DNA from: Rhodoferax sp.
GTDB lineage: Bacteria > Pseudomonadota > Gammaproteobacteria > Burkholderiales > Burkholderiaceae_C
Direction: 5' to 3'
NCBI GenBank assembly: GCA_008015235.1
Contig: SSFF01000012.1
Span: 62,001 to 126,000 of the forward strand
DNA: 64,000 bases
Shown: positions 60,180 through 64,000 of the stretch, one piece after another
How the letters are laid out: each line of letters starts with the position of its first letter
How positions within the stretch are numbered: position 1 is the first letter of the stretch
Program-made: the position numbers and the translations under genes
The notes under the pieces: model-generated
Told to the model about the DNA's origin: nothing
The model's input: the letters and a program-made list of their open reading frames with translations, nothing else
Databases searched by the model: none

Positions 60180-60601
60180 ACGCTGGCACTCCGCTTGGTT
60201 TTGCCTGCCGGTGCCGCATCGGCTTTGGCCAGCAAGGCGCGGGCTTCCTTTTGGTGGACCTTGATCTCGTCCAGGTTGGCTTGCAGGTCGGCCATTTGCT
60301 CTTCCAACTGCTTGCGGTGGGCGGCCAGCACGTCGAGGAACTTGGTCAGCTGCGGGCCGGTGTCGCGCGGACTGTCGTACATGTCGATGATTTCCTTGGC
60401 TTCGGTCAGGCTCAGCCCCAGACGCTTGGCGCGCAGCGTGAGCTTGAGGCGCGTGCGGTCGCGGTGGCTGTAGACCCGGCTGCGTCCGCCAGGGCCGCTG
60501 CGCTGCGGTTGCAGCAGACCCAGGTCCTCGTAGAAACGGATGGCGCGGGTGGTGAGATCAAACTCACGGGCCAGATCGCTGATGGTGAAGGTGGTGCTCA
60601 T
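60176..60601 (-). CDS. liuR: MerR-family regulator, LiuR-like
   Basis: The 141-residue protein has an N-terminal MerR HTH (FTISDLAREFDLTTRAIRFY, then EDLGLLQPQRSGPGGRSRVY), and a C-terminal coiled coil (LAAHRKQLEEQMADLQANLD). It lacks the metal-binding cysteines of CueR or MerR. Its position before isovaleryl-CoA dehydrogenase and the long palindrome upstream fit LiuR, the regulator of branched-chain amino acid degradation in proteobacteria. Confidence 0.88.
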   Translation of the reverse strand: MSTTFTISDLAREFDLTTRAIRFYEDLGLLQPQRSGPGGRSRVYSHRDRTRLKLTLRAKRLGLSLTEAKEIIDMYDSPRDTGPQLTKFLDVLAAHRKQLEEQMADLQANLDEIKVHQKEARALLAKADAAPAGKTKRSASV

Positions 60602-60662
60602 GCTTGCCTGATGCCAATGGGACAGTGGAAATGGCAGTACCCCCGTACAATGCCGCGCAATG

Positions 60663-60688
60663 AATTGACGTTTACGTAAACGTCAATT
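60663..60688. promoter_or_regulatory. Putative LiuR operator at the liuR promoter
   Basis: Identical to the 26-bp palindrome at 46651-46676. It lies between liuR (starts 60601) and the divergent MBL gene (starts 60709), so it can repress both. Confidence 0.8.
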
Positions 60689-60708
60689 ATGTCGCAAAAC
60701 ACCGCACC

Positions 60709-61779
60709 ATGAACGAACTCGAATCCCGCCTGCATTACCCGCTGGCCGACACCCTGCCCGCCGCGGGCGAATGCCTGGAGGTGGCACCCGGCGTGCTGTG
60801 GCTGCGCATGCCCCTGCCCTTTGCGCTCAACCACATCAATCTGTGGCTGCTGCGCGACCACCAGGAACGCGAAGGGCGCACGGTCGAAGGCTGGACCGTG
60901 GTCGACACCGGCATCCACAGCGCGGAGACCATGGCCCTGTGGGAGCAGGTGTTTGCCACCCAGCTGCAGGGGTTGCCGATTTTGCGCGTGCTGGTCACCC
61001 ACATGCACCCCGACCACGTTGGCCTGGCCGACTGGCTGTGCCAGCGTTGGAACGCAGCTCTGTGGATCAGCGCCACCGACTACTACGTGGCCCGGTTAGG
61101 GGTGATGGGGCCAACAGCCTTTGGTGGCGAGCGCGCTGCGGCCTTCTTTGCCACTCACGGACTCAACAGCCCCGAGGCCGTTGCCCAGATCGAAGCGCGC
61201 ACCAACTACTACCCCTCCATGGTGCCGGCCCTGCCGCTGCAGTACCGGCGCCTGATGGACGGCCAGGTGCTGCGCATCGGTACGCGCCAGTGGCGCTGCA
61301 TTGCCGGCTACGGCCATGCGCCCGAGCACATGGCGCTGTCCTGCGACGAAGACCGGCTGCTGCTCGGTGGCGACATGATGCTGCCGCGCATTTCCACCAA
61401 TGTGAGCGTGTTCGAGACCGAGCCCGAGGCCGATGCGCTCTCCCTGTTCCTCGACTCCATCGACCGCTTTGTGCCGCTGGATGCGCAGACCCTGACACTG
61501 CCTTCGCATGGCAAGCCCTTTGTCGGGTTGCATGAGCGTGTACGACAGCTACATGCGCACCATGCCGACCGGTTGGTCGAGGTGATGGCCGCGTGCCGCG
61601 CGCAGGCCTGCAGTGCACTCGATGTGTTGCCGGTGCTGTTTCCGCGCGCCATGGACATGCACCAGACCACTTTCGCCATGGGCGAGGCCGTGGCCCACCT
61701 GCACCGCTTGTGGTTCCAGGGCGCCTTGCAGCGCACGCGCGATGCCCAGGGGGTCTACCGCTTCAGCGCCGTCGATTAG
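60709..61779 (+). CDS. MBL-fold metallohydrolase (divergent from liuR)
   Basis: The 356-residue protein has the zinc motif VTHMHPDHVGLADWL and further ligands in IAGYGHAPEHMALS and LLLGGDMMLPR, with LTLPSHGKPFVG near the end. The N-terminal part binds a CoA-type or similar substrate by position of its loops (inference). It shares the LiuR operator with the regulator gene and may hydrolyse an acyl-CoA or lactone in leucine breakdown. Confidence 0.85.
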   Translation: MNELESRLHYPLADTLPAAGECLEVAPGVLWLRMPLPFALNHINLWLLRDHQEREGRTVEGWTVVDTGIHSAETMALWEQVFATQLQGLPILRVLVTHMHPDHVGLADWLCQRWNAALWISATDYYVARLGVMGPTAFGGERAAAFFATHGLNSPEAVAQIEARTNYYPSMVPALPLQYRRLMDGQVLRIGTRQWRCIAGYGHAPEHMALSCDEDRLLLGGDMMLPRISTNVSVFETEPEADALSLFLDSIDRFVPLDAQTLTLPSHGKPFVGLHERVRQLHAHHADRLVEVMAACRAQACSALDVLPVLFPRAMDMHQTTFAMGEAVAHLHRLWFQGALQRTRDAQGVYRFSAVD

Positions 61780-61783
61780 GGGA

Positions 61784-61884
61784 ATTCCGTCGCCAAACTC
61801 TGCGTGTCTAGGCGCGAAGCCGCAGACAGTGCACTAGTACGGCATGGCGAAGCAACAACGGCACGCAGGGTTTGGAGACGGAAT
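61784..61884. repeat. Imperfect inverted repeat between convergent genes
   Basis: Arms 61784-61806 and 61862-61884 match at 21 of 23 positions and surround a 55-nt centre that has its own small hairpin (TGTCT/AGACA). It lies between the MBL gene and the convergent metalloprotease gene, and its right arm just overlaps the latter's stop codon. Confidence 0.65.
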
Positions 61885-62909
61885 CAGTCCCAGCGCGGAC
61901 CGCTGTCTTCGCGCAAGGCTTTGCGCATGTCAGCATAGTCCGGCACCACCAAACGCACGGTGTCCCAGAAGCGCGGGCTGTGGTCCATGACGCGCAGGTG
62001 GCTCAGTTCGTGCGCCACCACGTAGTCGATGATGGGCTGGCGAAAATGGATCAGGCGCCAGTTCAGGCGGATTGCGCCGTCGCTGCGGGCGCTACCCCAG
62101 CGCGTACCCGCGGTGGTCAGGGTCAGCTTGGTCCAGCGCACGCCCAGGGGCTGGGCGAACCGGTCCAGGCACTCGGTGAAGTTGTCCCTGGCCTGGCGCA
62201 TGAGCCAGGCCTGCACGGCGTCGCGCACCTGGCCTATATCGGCCAACTTGGGCAGGCCCAAACGCAACTCGGCCACCACGACATCGAGAGCCTCGTCCAG
62301 TGGCCGCAACTGCGCCGCGCCACTGTGGGTCGGGTCCAGTACCAGGCGGATGGACTGGCCCAGGTAGGGAATCAGCGCCTGGTCGGCCCACTGCAAGGCG
62401 TTTTGCTGCTGGCGCAATTCGCGGTCTTGCGAGGACGCCAGCTTACGCAATATCCAGTCGCCCTTGATCTGCAAGGCCGAGTCGACCTCGGCCATAGACA
62501 CCCATTGCGGTGCGCGTACCACCAAGCCATCGGCCCCCACGGAAAACCCGATGGTGCGCCGACGCGCCTTCTGGAAAAGGTAGGCCACCTCCACCTGCTT
62601 GAGCTCCAGTTTGCGGTTGGCGCGCGGATGCAGGTAAGGGTTGACGGTGCGCGATTCACTGGCACCAGATATGGGAAAGACAGCATCATCCGCTATCTTT
62701 TCAGAATCATCCTGAACAGAATCCATGCGGGCTGATGGCCTAAACGGCTTGGATTTTGGGACTTTGGAGCGCGCCTTACCCGGAGCGACCAGTGCGTCCG
62801 GCAAGGCGGCCGTGGGCGCGATGGCGTCCTCAAAAAGATCGAGCGTGTAACGCAGCAAGGGGTGCACAGGCTTGGATGGTGAGTGCAGCAGGTCGGACCT
62901 ATTCTGCAC
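61884..62909 (-). CDS. YgjP/SprT-like metalloprotease family protein
   Basis: The 341-residue protein has a C-terminal DUF45 domain (about 110-341). The zinc motif is YVVAHELSHLRVMDHSPRFW (HExxH with a third His) and LTTAGTRWGSARSDGAIRLN is the conserved middle. The first 95 residues are low-complexity and divergent. Its stop is in the 3' arm of an inverted repeat. It overlaps plsC by 11 nt. Likely soluble; function unknown. Confidence 0.8.
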   Translation of the reverse strand: MQNRSDLLHSPSKPVHPLLRYTLDLFEDAIAPTAALPDALVAPGKARSKVPKSKPFRPSARMDSVQDDSEKIADDAVFPISGASESRTVNPYLHPRANRKLELKQVEVAYLFQKARRRTIGFSVGADGLVVRAPQWVSMAEVDSALQIKGDWILRKLASSQDRELRQQQNALQWADQALIPYLGQSIRLVLDPTHSGAAQLRPLDEALDVVVAELRLGLPKLADIGQVRDAVQAWLMRQARDNFTECLDRFAQPLGVRWTKLTLTTAGTRWGSARSDGAIRLNWRLIHFRQPIIDYVVAHELSHLRVMDHSPRFWDTVRLVVPDYADMRKALREDSGPRWD

Positions 62910-63660
62910 GATCCTGGTGTGACGCGTAGGCTTCGGGTTCCAGCCGCTGCATCTCGGTCTCGATCCAGGCCTCCACGTCGCGCATCAGGGCGCGCGGGTC
63001 GGCATCGGTCGAAGCCATTGGTGGACCAAAGGACACATCGACCACACCGGAGCACTTTTCCAACACCGGCCGTGGCCAGCATTTGCCGGCCGTAACAGCG
63101 ATCGGCACCACCGGCACACCGGCCTCCACGGCCAGGCGTGTACCGGCCGTCTGGTAGGTGCCGCGCTGGCCGGGTGCCACACGGGTACCTTCGGGAAACA
63201 TGATGACCCAGGTCCCCTGGGCCAGCAGCGCACTGCCTTGGCTGATGATGCTTTTCATGGACGCGGCACGCGACTCGCGGTCGATGTGGATCATCTGCAG
63301 GCGCGCCATGGACCAGCCGAAGAACGGGATGCGCAGCAGCTCGCGCTTGAAGACAAAGGCCAGCGGGTGCGCCACCAGGGTCGGCAGCAACAGCGTCTCC
63401 AGGGTCGACTGGTGCTTGCTCAACAGCACGGCACCCCCGTTACACGGCAGGTTTTCCAGGCCCTGCACCCGCACCCGGATGCCCAGTATCCAGCGGCAGC
63501 CGAACAGCACCACGCGAAACCAGCTCACCGCACACCACCAGACCGTGGTGCGCGGTGCAAACAGGGACACCAGCATGAGCGCCAGGGCCCAGGGCACCAC
63601 GGTCACGCCCATCCAGACGTAGAACACCGCCGAGCGGACAGCAGCAGCCAGGGCCTTCAT
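62899..63660 (-). CDS. plsC: 1-acyl-sn-glycerol-3-phosphate acyltransferase (PlsC family)
   Basis: The 253-residue protein has an N-terminal membrane helix, the acyltransferase motif VLLSKHQSTLETLLLPTL (HX4E instead of HX4D) and VIMFPEGTRVAPGQRG. It acylates lysophosphatidic acid or a related lysophospholipid. Its start overlaps gmhB by 4 nt. Confidence 0.9.
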   Translation of the reverse strand: MKALAAAVRSAVFYVWMGVTVVPWALALMLVSLFAPRTTVWWCAVSWFRVVLFGCRWILGIRVRVQGLENLPCNGGAVLLSKHQSTLETLLLPTLVAHPLAFVFKRELLRIPFFGWSMARLQMIHIDRESRAASMKSIISQGSALLAQGTWVIMFPEGTRVAPGQRGTYQTAGTRLAVEAGVPVVPIAVTAGKCWPRPVLEKCSGVVDVSFGPPMASTDADPRALMRDVEAWIETEMQRLEPEAYASHQDRAE

Positions 63661-64000
63661 GCCGCTTCGCGCTCCAGCAGGTAGCGTGCAAAGGCGGCCA
63701 GGTCCTGGTGTACCTGAGTGCCCTCGGGGTAGCTATCGGGCAGCGGCCGGCCGCCCAGGCCAGCGGCCTTGCCGGTCAGCACCAGGTGCGGCTCACAGCC
63801 CACCAGCACCCCGGCCTGCAGGTCGCGGGCCGAATCACCGACGGTGGGCACGCCATTGAGGTCCATGCCAAAGCGTTCGCCGATCTGCTCGAACAAACCC
63901 GGTTCGGGCTTGCGGCAGCGGCATTTCTCTTCCGGGCCATGCGGGCAGTAGAAGATGGCGTCGACCTTGCCGCCCACGGCTGCGAGCATGGTGTGCATCT
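63657..64000 (-). CDS. gmhB: D-glycero-beta-D-manno-heptose 1,7-bisphosphate 7-phosphatase, C-terminal part
   Basis: About 114 residues are present and the 5' end lies beyond the right edge. The zinc loop CPHGPEEKCRCRKPEPGLFE and VPTVGDSARDLQAGVLVGCE (HAD motif IV) identify GmhB of lipopolysaccharide core heptose synthesis. The gmhB-plsC order is normal for betaproteobacteria. Confidence 0.92.
   Translation of the reverse strand, partial: MHTMLAAVGGKVDAIFYCPHGPEEKCRCRKPEPGLFEQIGERFGMDLNGVPTVGDSARDLQAGVLVGCEPHLVLTGKAAGLGGRPLPDSYPEGTQVHQDLAAFARYLLEREAA

Overview
The window is high-GC DNA with short intergenic gaps and long co-directional operons. Its gene content fits a betaproteobacterium of the Comamonadaceae (Rhodoferax/Acidovorax/Hydrogenophaga-like): aceK, a liu-type leucine pathway, a fused thiDE, DUF485-actP and the gmhB-plsC-metalloprotease order. 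This placement is inference; there is no rRNA or tRNA in the window to confirm it.

Region 1 (1-11781) is an accessory island built on a type I restriction-modification locus, almost all on the minus strand. hsdR and hsdS lie at the right. hsdM lies at the left, translationally coupled to a two-gene HTH/nucleotidyltransferase unit. Between them are a large PD-(D/E)XK-like protein, a three-gene cassette (PIN-GNAT-EVE fusion, ASCH protein, P-loop kinase-like protein), two relics of one GIY-YIG nuclease gene that bracket the cassette, a PPC-domain protein and a divergent Phd/VapC toxin-antitoxin pair. The cassette is the best candidate here for a little-described system.

Region 2 (11920-25300) holds a Cpx-like envelope-stress operon (LTxxQ lipoprotein, small unknown protein, response regulator, kinase), a secreted Gly-rich protein, a periplasmic solute-binding-like protein, a 1981-residue tandem double UvrA, two small uncharacterised proteins and an MHS-family symporter with a large inserted loop. 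Region 3 (25301-29985) has a DUF485-actP acetate transport operon, then a lower-GC orphan gene enclosed by two inverted copies of a repeat element, then a DnaQ-like exonuclease.

Region 4 (29982-46617) is mostly catabolic. A DUF294/CBS signalling protein and several small housekeeping genes follow a leucine/isovalerate operon (methylcrotonyl-CoA carboxylase beta and alpha, a GhrA reductase, HMG-CoA lyase) with a divergent AraC-type regulator. A thiolase-SDR-acyl-CoA dehydrogenase-hydrolase operon follows, preceded by a perfect 26-bp palindrome. Region 5 (46725-52516) is the thiamin operon thiC-thiO-thiS-thiG-thiDE under a TPP riboswitch. Region 6 (52541-64000) holds a GGDEF-hemerythrin protein, aceK, beta-carbonic anhydrase, an LTA-synthase-like sulfatase, isovaleryl-CoA dehydrogenase, a thioesterase and a MerR (LiuR-like) regulator with the same palindrome at its promoter, then an MBL hydrolase, a YgjP-like metalloprotease, plsC and the 3' part of gmhB.

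The leucine pathway is spread over three loci (ivd at 58.5-59.7 kb, mcc/HMG-CoA lyase at 33.3-38.9 kb, thiolase at 45.4-46.6 kb). Two of them share the putative LiuR operator. A second thread is a set of small palindromic repeats. A 31-bp family occurs about nine times on both strands, and larger inverted repeats sit in frame inside uvrA and thiG.
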